A stretch of 64,000 nt of DNA from Toxorhynchites rutilus septentrionalis (taxonomy: Eukaryota > Arthropoda > Insecta > Diptera > Culicidae): NCBI RefSeq assembly GCF_029784135.1, contig NC_073746.1, forward strand, positions 161,547,608-161,611,607, given 5' to 3'. The notes under the pieces were generated by a model. It was not told the origin of the DNA. It saw nothing but the letters and a program-made list of their open reading frames with translations, and searched no databases. The position numbers and the translations under genes were made by a program. Every line of letters starts with the position of its first letter. Within the stretch, counting starts at the first letter, position 1. Shown here in pieces: positions 12,336 through 24,060 of this stretch.

Positions 12336-13178
12336 GGTCGGGGTTCTGCAAAAAAAAACCAAGCGCCATTTTTTTCAATATTGAGTTACTTACACCATTG
12401 AATGCAGAAAATAATAATCCATCGACTGTAAAATGACCCTGTCTTTCGGATAATTGACAACAGCTCCAAAACAAAAATTCTGTGTAGCAGACTGTAAGAA
12501 AAACGAAATTGCATTCAAACAAAGTGAACCATAAACCCATAATATGGCATCGGACGGTAGTGATCGTTTTCTCCAAGAAGACAGATCCGAATCTTCAACA
12601 GATTTTTGTGCTTCGGACAGCTCCTGGAATCAAATGTCTTCGGGATCTGGTTGGTAAGACAGCCTACGGACTGCAATGAAGTATAGAAGCGCTGATCTGC
12701 ATTTTTCAAAATTCCGTTCAATCACAGCGAACCAAGTTTAATGCATTCTTGAATCAATTTATTATCATTTATTAAGATATTATTTTGTCATAAACAGCAA
12801 TAGTGAGTCCATATTTACACCATTCATGAAATTAGTCAAGAGCCGTTACACAATACTAATGTGTTATGTAATGATATTGTGTTAATAGGTAGCATGGACT
12901 TGGTTCGATCTGGCTGCAAAGAAAACTAAGTTTTGCGTGTCTAGCAGAAACATAATTTTGTTTTCTTCATATTTCTACAGGTTCTGAATCAGAAATTGAC
13001 AAATATGTGTGCTCATAGAATAAAAGGGAGTGTTGATTTGACATCCTGTTTGTAACACGTGAGCGATAAAACGATAGATTTGATCCGATACAGTCAATTA
13101 GTGGGAGCCCAAACTTCAAATTGAAATATCTCAAAATAATGTTTTTGGCGCTTGGTTAGTTTTGGCAGAACCCCGACC
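12336..13178. mobile_element. Non-autonomous TIR element
   Basis: Inverted ends: GGTCGGGGTTCTGC (from 12336) and GCAGAACCCCGACC (to 13178). Homology extends inward about 45 bp through 'aaccaagcgcc'. No transposase frame. The host text (repeat A) resumes only after the adjoining SINE fragment, so the two insertions arrived together or one inside the other's tail. Confidence 0.65.
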
Positions 13179-13248
13179 ATCTTCTTCTTCTTCTCCAATG
13201 GCACTAACGTTCCTAGAGGAACTTCGCCGTCTCAACGTAATATTAATT
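13179..13248 (-). mobile_element. SINE family 1, 3' fragment
   Basis: Reads (aag)n, then the inverse of 'gttgagacggcgaagttcc', matching the last 70 bp of the SINE at 5439-5711 on the minus strand. The tRNA head is absent. Confidence 0.7.
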
Positions 13249-13411
13249 GCGTTATGTTCTACAATTACATAGTGACAAGCGTTGTTAGTTCATTTGATGT
13301 TTGCGCTGATGAAATTGATTCTTGTTCGAAGGTGGAAATGGATTTTAATGTGAAAAAACGCACTCCAATATCTTCTTCTATCTATATAAAAAAATGGATC
13401 ATCGAATGTGT

Positions 13412-15606
13412 TTTTTTTTCCAAAATATATATTTTTATCAAGGCTCATATGGCGTTAGCCTGACGGGGCCGGAGTTCAATATTTTAACAGTTTTTCTTAT
13501 TATCTATGTTAGTAATATGTAACCGATTACTCGCGGTCGACTCGAGGTTAGTATTACAAGTGTTCTCGTAATTGGGATGTTGCTGTCTCCAATGCTCTGT
13601 ACGTGTGCTCGACACGGGATACTTCCTATTGGGATACAGCTGACCGTTAATCAGCAACGCCCCCCTAGTATGTACCCCATATCTAGCGTGGTGCGTCTTC
13701 TCGACTCGAGGAATCCAGGATGGAATGGTCACTAGCCGGCGCAATCATCAGCTCGTGTAAAGTTGTCATGAGCGGTACAACCTTTGGCTCTTGTTGAATC
13801 ATCAGTGGACTGCACAACCTTTGGCCCGTGTATCTGTAAAGAGTGTGTGTATGTATTGCCGCGACTAAGTAAAAGTTTATCGTTTGGATAGGAGGGATAT
13901 GAAACGGGGACACAACGAAGGAAACATCATTAAACGTTGACATCGGCGTTTCTGAGGAACAGGTATAGATGAAGCAGAAGATCAGGCTACCTAACATATC
14001 CCGGACGGGGATATCCGATTGTCTGCCTTGTGCTCTCAGTGCTCTAGAGAGCTGAGAGCGAGCAGCATGGAACCGGATACACGACCAGACAACATGCTCG
14101 ATGTCGTGGTAGCCATCGCCACAATCACAAAGATTGTTTGCTGCGAGCCCAATGCGATAGAGATGCGCGTTTAGGTTGTAGTGATTGGACATAAGCCAAG
14201 ATATCACACGAATGAAATCACGACCTACATTCAATCCCTTAAACCAAGCACTCGTCGAAACCTTAGGGATAATCGTGTGTAACCAACGACCGAACTCATC
14301 ACCACTCCACATGCGCTGCCAACTAACGAGTGTGTCCTGACGAGGAATGTGAAAAAATTCATTATAGGCAATTTGCCTTTCAAAAAGTGTGCCTTCTGAA
14401 GCGCCCACCTTAGCTAGCGAGTCCGCTTTCTCATTCCCCGGAATCGAGCAATGAGAGGGAACCCATGCTAAGGTAATCTTGAATAATTTTTCGACCAAAA
14501 CACTCAATAGTTGTCTTATTCTTGTTAGGAAATAAGATGAGCGTTTATCAACTTTCATTGAGCGGATTGCCTCTATTGAGCTGAGACTGTCTGAAAAAAT
14601 AAAATAATGGTCGATGGGCAATGTTTCAATGATCCCCAGTGCGTAGTATATCGCACCCATTTCTGCGACATACACGGAACAAGGATCTTAGAGTTTGAAA
14701 GAGGCACTGGAATTTTCATTGAAGATGCCGAAGCCAGTGGACCCGTTTATGTATGAACCGTCAGTAAAGAACATTTTATCAGATCCAACTTTCCCATATT
14801 TTTCCGAAAATATCGACGGAATAACATTGGAGCGTAGGTGATCTGGTATTCCATGGATTTTTTGTCGCATGGACAGATAAAAAATGACAGAGGAATTGCA
14901 GAAGTATGGGAAGCAAACTTGGTTGGAGATGCCTGGTGAAGGGTGCACGTCGTGGGTAAGGTACTCATGGTATAAAGACATAAAACTTGACTGAGGAGTC
15001 AGTTGTAGTAGATTTTCGAAGTTATCAATCACCAATGGATTCATGATCTTGCAACGGATGAGAAATCTGTAGGATAATTCTGTGAACCGAAGAGTAAGCG
15101 GGGGTACTCCTGCCAAAACTTCGAGACTCATCGTATGTGTCGAATGCAAACACCCCATGGCTATACGCAAGCAACGATATTGTATCCTCTCCAGCTTGAG
15201 AATATGAATCCTGGCAGCTGATCGGAAGCAAAAACTGCCATATTCTAACACTGACAATATCGTTGTTTTGTACAACTGAATGAGGTCTCCTGGATGGGCA
15301 CCCCACCATGTTCCGGTAATTGTTTGGAGAAAATTGATTCTTTGCTGGCATTTCTGTTTCAAATACGCAATGTGTCTCCCCCAGGTACATTTAGAATCAA
15401 AATATACACCCAGGTGTTTGAAAAACATAGAGTGTTGGATCGTTTTGCCGGATAGGTAAAGCTGGAATTGGGCGGGTTCGTGCTTCCTAGAAAAAACGAC
15501 CATTTCAGTTTTCTCCGTAGAGAATTCGATACCCAGCTGGGCCCTCACCACGTGAACAGATTGTTCATGGTATCTTGCAACGACTTTTGCAGAGCGACGG
15601 GATTAG
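13412..15606 (-). mobile_element. LOA/I-like non-LTR retrotransposon, 5'-truncated
   Basis: It keeps the C-terminal part of reverse transcriptase, the RNase H domain, a 3' UTR and a poly(A) (T run after 13412). It lies in repeat A, with a near-match target duplication ending in 'aatgtg' on both sides (about 13403-13411 and 15610-15622). It shares its 3' end with 9198-9463 and its coding part with 55387-56491. Confidence 0.8.
13683..15600 (-). pseudogene. Broken RT-RNase H ORF2 of the LOA-like element
   Basis: The RT thumb part carries 'STEKTEMVVFSRK' and 'YLKQKCQQRINFL'. An RNase H domain follows, with FTDGS, AEMGA, FSDS and GNEKADSLA supplying the D-E-D-D residues. A Cys/His stretch (CDCGDGYHDIEH) is near its end. 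Defects: a one-base frameshift near 15553, an in-frame TAA at 14685-14687 between FTDGS and AEMGA, and loss of all upstream RT and endonuclease. Not functional. The closest copy in the window is at 55387, which lacks RNase H. Confidence 0.85.
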
Positions 15607-16045
15607 TACCCGTGATGAAAATGTGTTGATAAGAGCAAAACTCGAGAAAGGAATTGTCCGATTTAGGGCTGTCTTCATTCTATCATATTTTCTGTATCGA
15701 ACATTTATTACATGTAACGGAGAAACATGTTATTTGCAAGTGGTTGAAAAATCTTCGAGAATTGTGTCTGAAAATAATCTGATATTATAATGATGAGTTT
15801 TGGTAGAAGTACTAGGAAATTTTCAATAAAAGGTAATTTTAAAGGGTAGATTAGAAGATCAATCAATGAACAGTTCTGCGATTGGACCCATTTACGTGCG
15901 CTTAAGAATGTGATAACGAAAAATAATTTTTGGGTGGGACGAAGTTTATATTTATATTTCAGCTGAACACTTTTGACGAAAATAAAATTATCCAATTGAA
16001 ATAATTTATTAATTTGAATTTGTACTATACTTTTTTAACAGTTAA

Positions 16046-16491
16046 CTAGTAATGATGCCCATGATGCACTGGAACTGCTAGAACCTTATGTACTGGAGCA
16101 GCCACAATTTTGTGCACCTGCTGTGGAGCTTGGTGTCCCTTGACGGGTTCACGGTGAACCTGGGCGATGAATCCGCTCTTGCCATCAACGTGATAAGTCA
16201 CAGTGCGCTTGTAGCCGTCAGCATCGATCAGATAGTACTCTCCCTGAGTTTGGTCATCCTTGCGAGCTTCTTTGCGACCATGGACATCGCCGGTGTGATC
16301 ATCATGGACATCATAGTGGAACTCGTAGTGGACTGGACCGTGGTGTTCTTCCTCATGATGGTGGTGCTGAGGTGCGGCAGCGATTACACTGACACAAGCA
16401 AGCGCAACAGCGACGACGATAATCTACGACCAAAGATAAATTATATACATATGCAAATAAAGCATCAAATATTATTAACCTTAGAAACCAT
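16046..16491 (-). CDS. RR-2-type cuticle protein, His/Glu-rich subfamily (gene 2)
   Basis: Predicted secreted chitin-binding cuticle protein of 129 aa. Exon 1 (16480-16491) encodes MVSK; intron 16424-16479 (GT..AG, phase 0); exon 2 is 16046-16423. The signal peptide is about residues 1-21. HHHHEEEHH lies at 24-32, the R&R domain spans 37-97 with HDDHTGDVHGRKE and GKSGFIAQVHREP, and the tail ends HHGHHY. Same length and intron position as gene 1 at 6.5 kb, so the two are probably tandem duplicates in the same orientation, later separated by retrotransposon and repeat insertions. TATA at 16572-16579; AATAAA on minus at 16005-16010, 36 bp past the stop. Confidence 0.95.
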
Positions 16492-16571
16492 TGTGAAAAT
16501 GTGAAAAATTTTCTGAAACTAACAGTTGAACAACGAATCGCAGACTAATGTTTTCCTCTAACACTTCAGAT

Positions 16572-16579
16572 CTTTTATA
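16572..16579 (-). promoter_or_regulatory. TATA box of cuticle gene 2
   Basis: TATAAAAG on the minus strand, about 80 bp upstream of the ATG at 16491. Confidence 0.75.
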
Positions 16580-17439
16580 ATAGAAACATTCGAAGCGTTT
16601 CACTATTGCTGCTCACCCTTAGGATATTATTGCTTTCCTAAGTCGCTATTCAATGTCACACTGGAAAGTGGTTACGCGAATTTCTCTCTCCATTTTCTAG
16701 CACCTGTTTAGCTTTGGTACTTTCGACCTGTGTACCGGGTCACTTTCGTTTTTGGTTCGCGAATTATGTAGTGTTTCTGCTCCCATGAAGGCACGATATT
16801 GCAGTTCAAATGAAAAAAACAGTACGGAATCCTGTTTACCTTCGTATAATTAATTGTTATTATAAGTTATTATAATACTGACAAATTTGCAAAAACTATA
16901 ATTTGTAGGTTCGAAATCATTTTATTTAGAATATATATGACTGATAATTACATTGGTAAGAATTAATTACATTGGTAAGCTAGCCAATAGGTAATTCTAG
17001 GAAATGAAGATACGGATTCGAAGTAAGAAGAGTAGGCAGACATAAAAATCACCTTTCACACCCAGAAAAGTTGTGTCTCTATTATACTAAGCCATCAGAC
17101 ATTTTTTTCAGAGTACTCACATGAGTTAGAATAGTGATGCTTCATCGAAAAATGTATTGAAAATTCTAAAAACGGTTACAACTTCTCAATATTGGAAAAA
17201 ATTACAAACAATGAACATGTTAAAACTATCATGGCAAAAGAAACGAGTACGGAACTTCCGTTCTAAAAATAGTGTGCAATCCCAGTTGAAACAAAATACG
17301 AACGATGTGTGAAAACACCGATCCCGAATCTGATTCTTTTGCGGAACGGTTAATAGTTAATCATAGTAATAACAACCATACAATCATGAATGAAATCAGC
17401 TGTTTCGAACGTGTGAAAACGAATTGCCGGAATCCTAGG
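16580..17439. other. Upstream flank of gene 2
   Basis: A+T-rich with no coding frame. Likely contains regulatory sequence for gene 2, but no specific motif is recognised beyond the TATA box. Confidence 0.45.
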
Positions 17440-17720
17440 TAAAACAACAAAAATCGTAAATCTCACATATTGAATCGTACTAGAACAAGAACGAGGTAGA
17501 GAGGGTAAATGAAGTTGCAATTTACGCTAAACCTGACCGAAAACAATTAAACGCGCGAACCGGTTCTCAAGATGCTTAATAAAAATAACGCAAAACGCGA
17601 AACGAAACTAGAGTAAATCGTGGGTTCAATCCAACAGCTTAATTTCGTCGTCGAAAAACAAGTCAAGCTTGATCTGTACTTGGCGTCGGAATGCTTAACA
17701 TACGCTGAAGGTGTAAAATG
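17440..17720 (+). repeat. Repeat shared with the inverted cuticle duplication
   Basis: Text around 'aaaaatcgtaaat', 'agaacaagaacgaggtaga' and 'caagcttgatctgtac' aligns with 29030-29225 in the same orientation and with 25860-26050 inverted. At the other two places it lies downstream of a cuticle gene. Here it lies upstream of gene 2, so it may be the remnant of a lost gene copy or an independent repeat. Confidence 0.5.
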
Positions 17721-19060
17721 TGTTTTTTTCTAGAAACAAAATAAAAAGAGCTAATGGATATCATTATATTAACAGCAGTTTTAACCAGAATCAAAAGTTT
17801 CAAATATGACTTTAAAGAAATAACAACGAAATACAATCTAACAAGATATTGGGAGTAAAATAAAATGTAAAAATAATTAAATGTAACGCCTAGACCTCGA
17901 TCATTTCATGATAAATCGCAATGATGCTTGCATTTATTGATTGGAAATATTTCTACATATCTATCATAATAGAGACAATTCAATGCTTTTCGAAACAAAC
18001 GAAAAAGATAAAATGAATGATAACAGTGTAGTATCAAAGAACCAATTGTAGAGGGGTTTGAGAGCTTCAACTTGGTTGATATAAACAATCAATCATGGAT
18101 GAAAATTAATAAAGACAGCTAAGTAGCGTATTTTTTAATTAGATTCGGTTTAAGGCAAACAGTTGGGACTCAAAAAAAGTTCAATAACTCTGTCATAGTT
18201 AAGATTTGACTACATGCGGACTCGATTACATACAGTCAGCTATTTTTACGGTATATAATCGGAATCGAATAGAAAAAAATAGTTTTATATACGTGTTTTG
18301 TTTGTTTTTTTGAATATAAAACAATAAAAATTTAAAAGAAAAACTCAATAATGCATCTAAGTTTCGTGAAAGTATTTGAGAAAAAAACTGCCCTTCCAGC
18401 ATTAGTTGTGCACCAAATTTCAGCGTCGAAAAATAATATCACTCATAATTTCAACCAGATTCCGCATGTGGTAACATTTCGTTTTCAGCATAAAAGATAC
18501 CGATCCATTATCTTCTTTATCCAGAAAATTGGGCCAACACCGATTTGATGTGATCTAAAAAAATCTTTTCCAGACCCTGACATTCCATCTCCGTGTTTTT
18601 TCTAAATTTTGTGTGGTTTGAAATCAGAGGTGAACTCGGCGATTCTCGTCGGATCCAATCAAATTCTGACTATCGAATGTTTTGCATTTTTTTGTTTAAT
18701 TAGAGGGGCTGGCCCGATTACGATGATCTTTGGTGATTTTTAGTCGTGATTGAAGATGCACCCGTGTGTGCATTGGAGCTTTTCTGGGACATTCTGGGGC
18801 TTCTTCTGAATAAAACGTCCCTGCATTAGCCTGGAACTAATAGACAAGCTCAACTCGTCTCTAGTTCTCGTAGCTGATTTCAATAGAACAATGTTTGATA
18901 GTAGTTTGATTTGGTCTACGTCCTTAGCTATAGTTCTACGGAGACGTCTGGCAAAATCAGTTGAAATGAGAATTTTTTTTTTATTTTGACGGAATATGTT
19001 TAGGACATATTTCTGTTCCATGAAGGAATAAACTCAGTTTAAGAACCGCGATTAAGAACA
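17721..19060. other. Intergenic with a family B fragment
   Basis: 17990-18260 is a degenerate family B copy ('gtatcaaagaaccaattgta', then 'ggttgatataaacaatcaa'). A 93-codon frame on minus (18740-19021) has no recognised domain and is not called. Nothing else recognised. Confidence 0.45.
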
Positions 19061-19074
19061 AAACACCAGGTTTA

Positions 19075-19398
19075 TTGATGAAAGTAGTGTTCCTAATCCA
19101 CGATAATGCGCGGCCCCATTCTGTTTGCGTAACTCAAGAGCAATTGAAAAAATCCAAATGGACTGTGTTCGAGCATGCTCCTTACTCCCCAGACCTTGCC
19201 CCTAGCGACTATCACTTATTCCCGGTGATGAAACAGGCGTTCGGCGGTCAACGATTCGATAACACGGAAGAAATTCGTGACGCAGTTACATCGTACTTCA
19301 AGAAGTTGGACGCTACGCACTTCGCACTCGGATTAGAAAAACTCGTGCCACGCTATGAAAAATGCCTCGAACGTTACGGCGATTATGTAGCAAAATAG
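19075..19398 (+). pseudogene. Mariner-type transposase, C-terminal fragment
   Basis: 107 codons covering the end of a mariner transposase: HDNARPH with the second catalytic Asp, then SPDLAPSDYHLF with the third, then LEKLVPRYEKCLERYG. Spacing fits DD34D. The N-terminal DNA-binding part and the first Asp are missing upstream, so it cannot be active. This is a different lineage from the mariner at 20151, judged by its C-terminal sequence. Confidence 0.85.
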
Positions 19399-19544
19399 AA
19401 AATAAAACGTAGATTACGCAAATCACCTTGTTTTTGTCCTAACTTTATTTTTCCGCGACTTCTAGAGCACTGGAACCTATTTTTTAAACCACCCTCGTAT
19501 ATACCAGAAATTTGTGTGTTTCTAGAAAACTAGCTGACCCGGCA

Positions 19545-20148
19545 AACTTCGTCCCGCCTAAAATTTGTTGTGATGTTATCAATACCTTCAAAAATTCACG
19601 TTTTCTTACTATGAGCAAGTTCATGGGTTCAATCGCAGAACATTGATTGATATTCTAATCGACCCCGTTGAATTTACCTTTTACTATAAAATTCCTAGTA
19701 TTTCTAACAAAACTCATCATTATAATATCAGATTATTTTCAGACACAATTCTCGTTCAATATTTTTCAACCACTTGCGAATAACATGTTTCTCCGTTACA
19801 TGGAATACATGTTTGATACAGAAAATATGATAGAATAAAGACAGCCCTAAATCGGACTATTCCTTCCTCGAGGTCTGCTCGTATCAACACATCCGGCGAT
19901 CCTTTTGTTTGGTATAGATAGAAGAAGATATAGGAGTACGTTTCATCACATTAAAATCCATTTCCAGTTTCGAACAAAGATCAATTTCACTGGCGCGAAC
20001 GTCGATTGAACTAACAGCACTTGTGACTATGTAATTGTAGAACATGTGGGGATTAAATTTTCCGAATTTTCCCCTTTTCCTTGAGAGTTTTCCGAAAATT
20101 TTCAATTGTCATGTTCGGTTGGGATATTTTTGGTTGAAATATGTGTAA
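19545..20148 (+). repeat. Dispersed repeat A, copy 2
   Basis: Begins at 'ctagctgacccggcaaactt' (19549-19568). The same opening occurs, slightly changed, at 55303. It ends at 'gaaatatgtgta' where the mariner starts. Aligns to 33830-34200 and to the split copy at 12250-15965. Confidence 0.65.
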
Positions 20149-20150
20149 TA

Positions 20151-21420
20151 TTAGGCTGTCAAAAAAGTCCTACGGTATTTTTTTTTTGAATTTTCATTTG
20201 TTCATAAAATTAGTTACAATCATCTGTTTTAAGTCAAATATGCGCCGTTTTGTTCGATGACTTGTTCCCAACGAGATGTCAACTTCATAATACCCCTGTT
20301 ATAGAAGCTCGCTTCCTTATTGGCAAAAAAAACTCGGATAGCCAATTTTCACAGGCCTCTTTTGTGGCTAACTTCTGACTACCTAGCTCGTTCGCCATGG
20401 ACAAAAACAGGTGGTAGTCACTTGGTGCAAGGTCCGGACTATACGGCGGATGCAAAAGAACCTCCCATCCGAGCTCCCGGAGCTTCTGGCGCGTCACCAA
20501 AGAAGTGTGTGGCCTGGCGTTGTCCTGATGGAAGACAATGCGGCCTCTGTTTATCAAAGATGGCCTCTTCTTCATGAGTGCTACCTTCAAGCGGTCCAGT
20601 TGTTGGCAGTACAGGTCCGAATTGAACGTTTGGCCATAGGGAAGCAGCTCATAATAGATTATTCCTTGACAATCCCACCAAACACACAGCAGAACCTTCC
20701 TGGCCGTTAATGAGGGCTTGGCCACCGTCTGAGCCGCTTCAGCGGGCTTCGGCCACGACCGTTTGCGCTTCACGTTGTCGTAAATGACCCACTTTTCATC
20801 GCCAGTCACCATCCGCTTCTGAAACGGGTCGATTTTGTTGCGATTCAGCAGCGATTCACATGCGTCGATACGGTCAAAGATGTTTTTTTGCGTCAACGTG
20901 TGTGGCACCCATACATCGAGCTTCTTTGTGAATCCAAGCTTCTTCAAATGGTTAATAACGGTTTGATTACTTATCCCCAGCTCTTGACCGATGCTACGGC
21001 TGCTACTATGCCGGTCTTTCTCGGCTAATTCAGCGATTTTGTCGCAATTTTCGACGACAGGCCTTCCGGAGCGTGGCGCATCTTCGACGACCTCTACACC
21101 AGAACGAAAACGTTGAAACCATCGTTGTGCGGTGGAAATGGAAACTGTATCGGGTCCATAAACTGCACAAATTTTATTGGCAGCTTGAGATGCATTTTTG
21201 TCTTTGTCATAGTAGTACTGTAAAATATGTCGGATTTTCTCTTTATTTTTCTCCATATTTGTGACACTATAACTCACGAACGACTTAACCAAACAAAACA
21301 CTCTCAAGGACTATATTATAGTCCTAAAAAATACCTTTCCAACAAGCTATAGTATGACTCGATACAATGAATACAACTAGAACTACGCGCTTACAACGAC
21401 ACCTCGCAGAAATACCGCAC
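20151..21420 (-). mobile_element. Mariner (DD34D) element, slightly decayed
   Basis: The 3' end TTAGGCTGTCAAAAAAGTC starts at 20151 after TA, inside repeat A. The 5' end is seen as far as 'gcagaaataccgca' (about 21408-21421 on +), where the terminal repeat breaks off, so the 5' terminus looks truncated. It carries a nearly complete transposase. Confidence 0.85.
20229..21256 (-). pseudogene. Mariner transposase with a two-base homopolymer frameshift
   Basis: The likely start is MEKNKEK at 21256. An N-terminal HTH region is followed by WVPHTLTQKN, TGDEKW (first Asp), HQDNARPH (second Asp) and PDLAPSDYHLF (third Asp), with 34 residues between the second and third: DD34D. After LSEFF the run of eight T (A run 20325-20334 on +) should be six. 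The two extra bases shift the frame and replace the last ~35 residues, while the correct C-terminus still reads to a TAA at 20229-20231. Otherwise intact. A sequencing slip at the homopolymer is possible. Confidence 0.85.
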
Positions 21421-21429
21421 AAAATTTCA

Positions 21430-22000
21430 ACTTCGCACTCTTCGCCTTAAATTTTTTTTTCGAGTGTGAAAAAGTTCTATTCCCATTTTCATTAAATTTA
21501 GTAATTTCCCTCCTACAACATGTATACATTTTGGCCCATACCTTTTCTCAGACTCTTTTCCGGCCAACGAAAATTTGGCTAAAGATGGATAAAAATATTC
21601 TCTATTCAATGAGTATTGTCTCAAAAATGTGTTTTGGGTCCTTTAAAATAACTATTAATTAATTTCCCCCATATAAGTTGTATAGGTTTTGGGCTATAAC
21701 TTTTCCTAGACCCTATACCGACCAATGGAAATTTTGCTATATTCTATATCGAATAAGTACTATCTCGAGAATGTGTTTTGGGTCCTTTCAAATAACTTTT
21801 TTTCTTCAACATAATTAATTTCTTCCATACAACTTTTCTCATACCCATTTTCAATTGATAAAATTGTGGAAGATAGGAAAAATATTTCTCTATCGAATAA
21901 CTTCAATAACTCTATTCGAACAACTTTTTTTGATTTTCAAAATTCTGTATATTTTCAGTTTCAGTCTTTAGCTTTTCTCTGTCGCGATCAAGAAAAAAAA
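21430..22000 (+). repeat. Tandem array, about 165-bp units
   Basis: Units share 'atgtgttttgggtcctttaa' (21630-21660, again at 21770-21800), 'taattaatttccccc' and 'gaaaatttggcta'. Three or so diverged copies. No coding. Confidence 0.55.
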
Positions 22001-22214
22001 TGAATTATGTGGAAAGATAAATGATTCAATTATCTATCTAATGAGCATGATTTTGAAAGTTGTTACTTGATAAACAATCAATTTATTTCAACTGAAATAA
22101 TTCATTATTCATTAAACCCAGTAATACGTTGAACAGAAACTTGCACGCAACAAAAACTTTTATCCGCTAATTTCCCACAAGTCCGTACAGAAGGAACACG
22201 AAAACGTGAAATCT

Positions 22215-22960
22215 CGTGAGCGGTCTTGACTAGTAGAATACGGTTATTTATGAAAAATCCAAGATGGCTGCCACTACCAAATGGCGGACTACATATTTTC
22301 TCAAAACCCTATTATTATGGGTATCAAATGAGAGGGCTTGACTAGTAGAACACAGTAATTTATGAAAAATGCAAATTCAAGATGGCTTCAACTACAAAAT
22401 GGCGGACTGCATATTTTCTCAAAACCCTATTATTATAGGTATCAAATGAAAGGGCTTGACTAGTAGAATATGGTTATTTATGAAAATGCAAATCCAAGAT
22501 GGCTGCCACTTCTAAATGGCGGGTTACTTATTTTCTCAAATCCCGATTAAAATGAGTATCAAATGAAAGGGCTTGAATAGTAGATCACAGCAGATCATGA
22601 AAAATCCAAATCCACGATGGCCACAATCACATAATAGCAAATAACTTTATTAAACGGTTTTATTTAGCTTGAACTATTTGTATGTCTGTAGAGTTTTCCC
22701 AATTTAAAAGAAATTTGACCAATAGGAACTGACCGAATTTATAAAACACCTTTATCTCTGCTGTCATTTTAAAACTGCTTATCTTGAAAAATCCAATTTG
22801 GCCGCCACTACAAAATAGCTGATTCCATATCATCTCGAAAAAAGGATAATTGAGATATGTGTATCAAACGAACGAATTTGACTTGGAGAACACACTATGT
22901 ATTTTCTGCAATCCACTCAATATCGGTTTCAAATGAAATTATTTAACTGATAGAATACAG
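22215..22960 (+). repeat. Tandem array, 112-118-bp units
   Basis: Unit starts ('cttgactagtagaa') at 22225, 22337, 22455 and 22572, with offsets of 112, 118 and 117. Each unit contains 'aagatggc' and 'attttctcaaaaccctatta'. Decayed units continue to about 22960. Confidence 0.75.
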
Positions 22961-23329
22961 TACAATGATTTTATTGTAGAGAAATATTCTAATGAAACGA
23001 ATAATGTACTAAAAACTAGAAAATAAAATAAGTAAAAAAAACTTTTTAAGTTAAACGGTTTAATTGTGATTAAACATAATAATGTACTAAAAACTAGAAA
23101 ATAATTAGTGTTGAAAAACCTGAGAAAAACGCTGAAGATAGTAGTTCTATTGAGATGTTAATTCGAACGTTTAATCAAACCTGAAGAATATGTCCGGAAT
23201 ATTGAAATCAACTGAAAATGTTCCTGTGAAACTATTCGAACATTTCTTTGTGATTGAACAGTTCCTGCGTGATCGTTACAATTCAGTTTGAGTAACATAC
23301 TTAATCAATATTTTCTTTGTTAACCTAGT

Positions 23330-24060
23330 GCCTCATGCAAGTTGGACTCGATTATATACAAACTCGATTATATATGATTCGATTATGTAAAATTTAGGAC
23401 TCGATTGTATACAGTTTGAAAAAAAAGTGTTTTTTTTATAATTCAAATATGAATAATTTCAAGAAAAAAAAAACCTTTCAGCATTAAGGTGAAATTTAAG
23501 TGGCTTTTATAAGTACAGTGGGTTAAAAATCGCGATTTTTGAAGATTTTGATTGAATCTTCATCAGGAATTGTTTATATCGATATTGCAGCGAAATTAAG
23601 AGAGATAGAAGTTGGGCGTCAAAGAACAAATTGTAGAGAGGTTAGAGAGCTTTAATTTAATTGATAGAAACAATCAAGTTTAGTATGAATTTTTAGGATA
23701 AAATAATTACAAATAATTACAAATAAAAAAAAAACTTTTAAATTTTCCACTTCAAAAATGTTATTTTAATCCACTAATTTAGATGTTCCACTACTATATC
23801 CTGTACTAAATTTTCTCATCTTTCAAATGAAAGCAACAAAATCGGATTACGTAGCATACTTTTCAATGTAGAGTCAGTTTGAGCCAACAGAATCCGAAAC
23901 AAAGAAAAAGTTCTATAAGTCTGTCATCGTTGAAATTCCCTCTGCGTAGAAGGATTTTTTTCGTGAAATATAACCGTCTATCACCTCCTGAAAGATTCTG
24001 GAAAATTATTTTTTTTTATATATGAGAAAGGTGTTTTTTCACTTTAAGGGAATGAATCAA
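23330..24060 (+). repeat. Dispersed repeat family B, copy 2
   Basis: Aligns with 2781-4140 (same strand) and inverted with 41200-42140. It opens with 'gattatatacaaactcgatt' and holds an uninterrupted version of the site that carries a SINE at 41.4 kb ('aaaatcggattacgtagc'). Confidence 0.65.

Larger units (their letters stand above)
12250..15965 (-). repeat. Dispersed repeat A, copy split by later insertions
   Basis: Pieces at 12250-12335, 13249-13411 and 15607-15965 align in order with the inverse of 19545-20148 and 33830-34200. The gaps are filled by a TIR element plus SINE fragment (12336-13248) and an LOA-like retrotransposon (13412-15606). The far end carries 'gggacgaagttt', matching the 'gctgacccggcaaacttcgt' end at 19552. 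Confidence 0.7.

Noticed and set aside
18740..19021. 93-codon minus frame next to a mariner fragment
   Set aside because: No recognisable transposase or other motif; composition ordinary.
20320..20710. Plus-strand frames over the mariner
   Set aside because: Antisense to the transposase on the minus strand.
21430..22960. CRISPR-like regular repeats
   Set aside because: Units of 112-165 bp repeat throughout with no spacers of independent sequence; these are eukaryotic tandem repeats.
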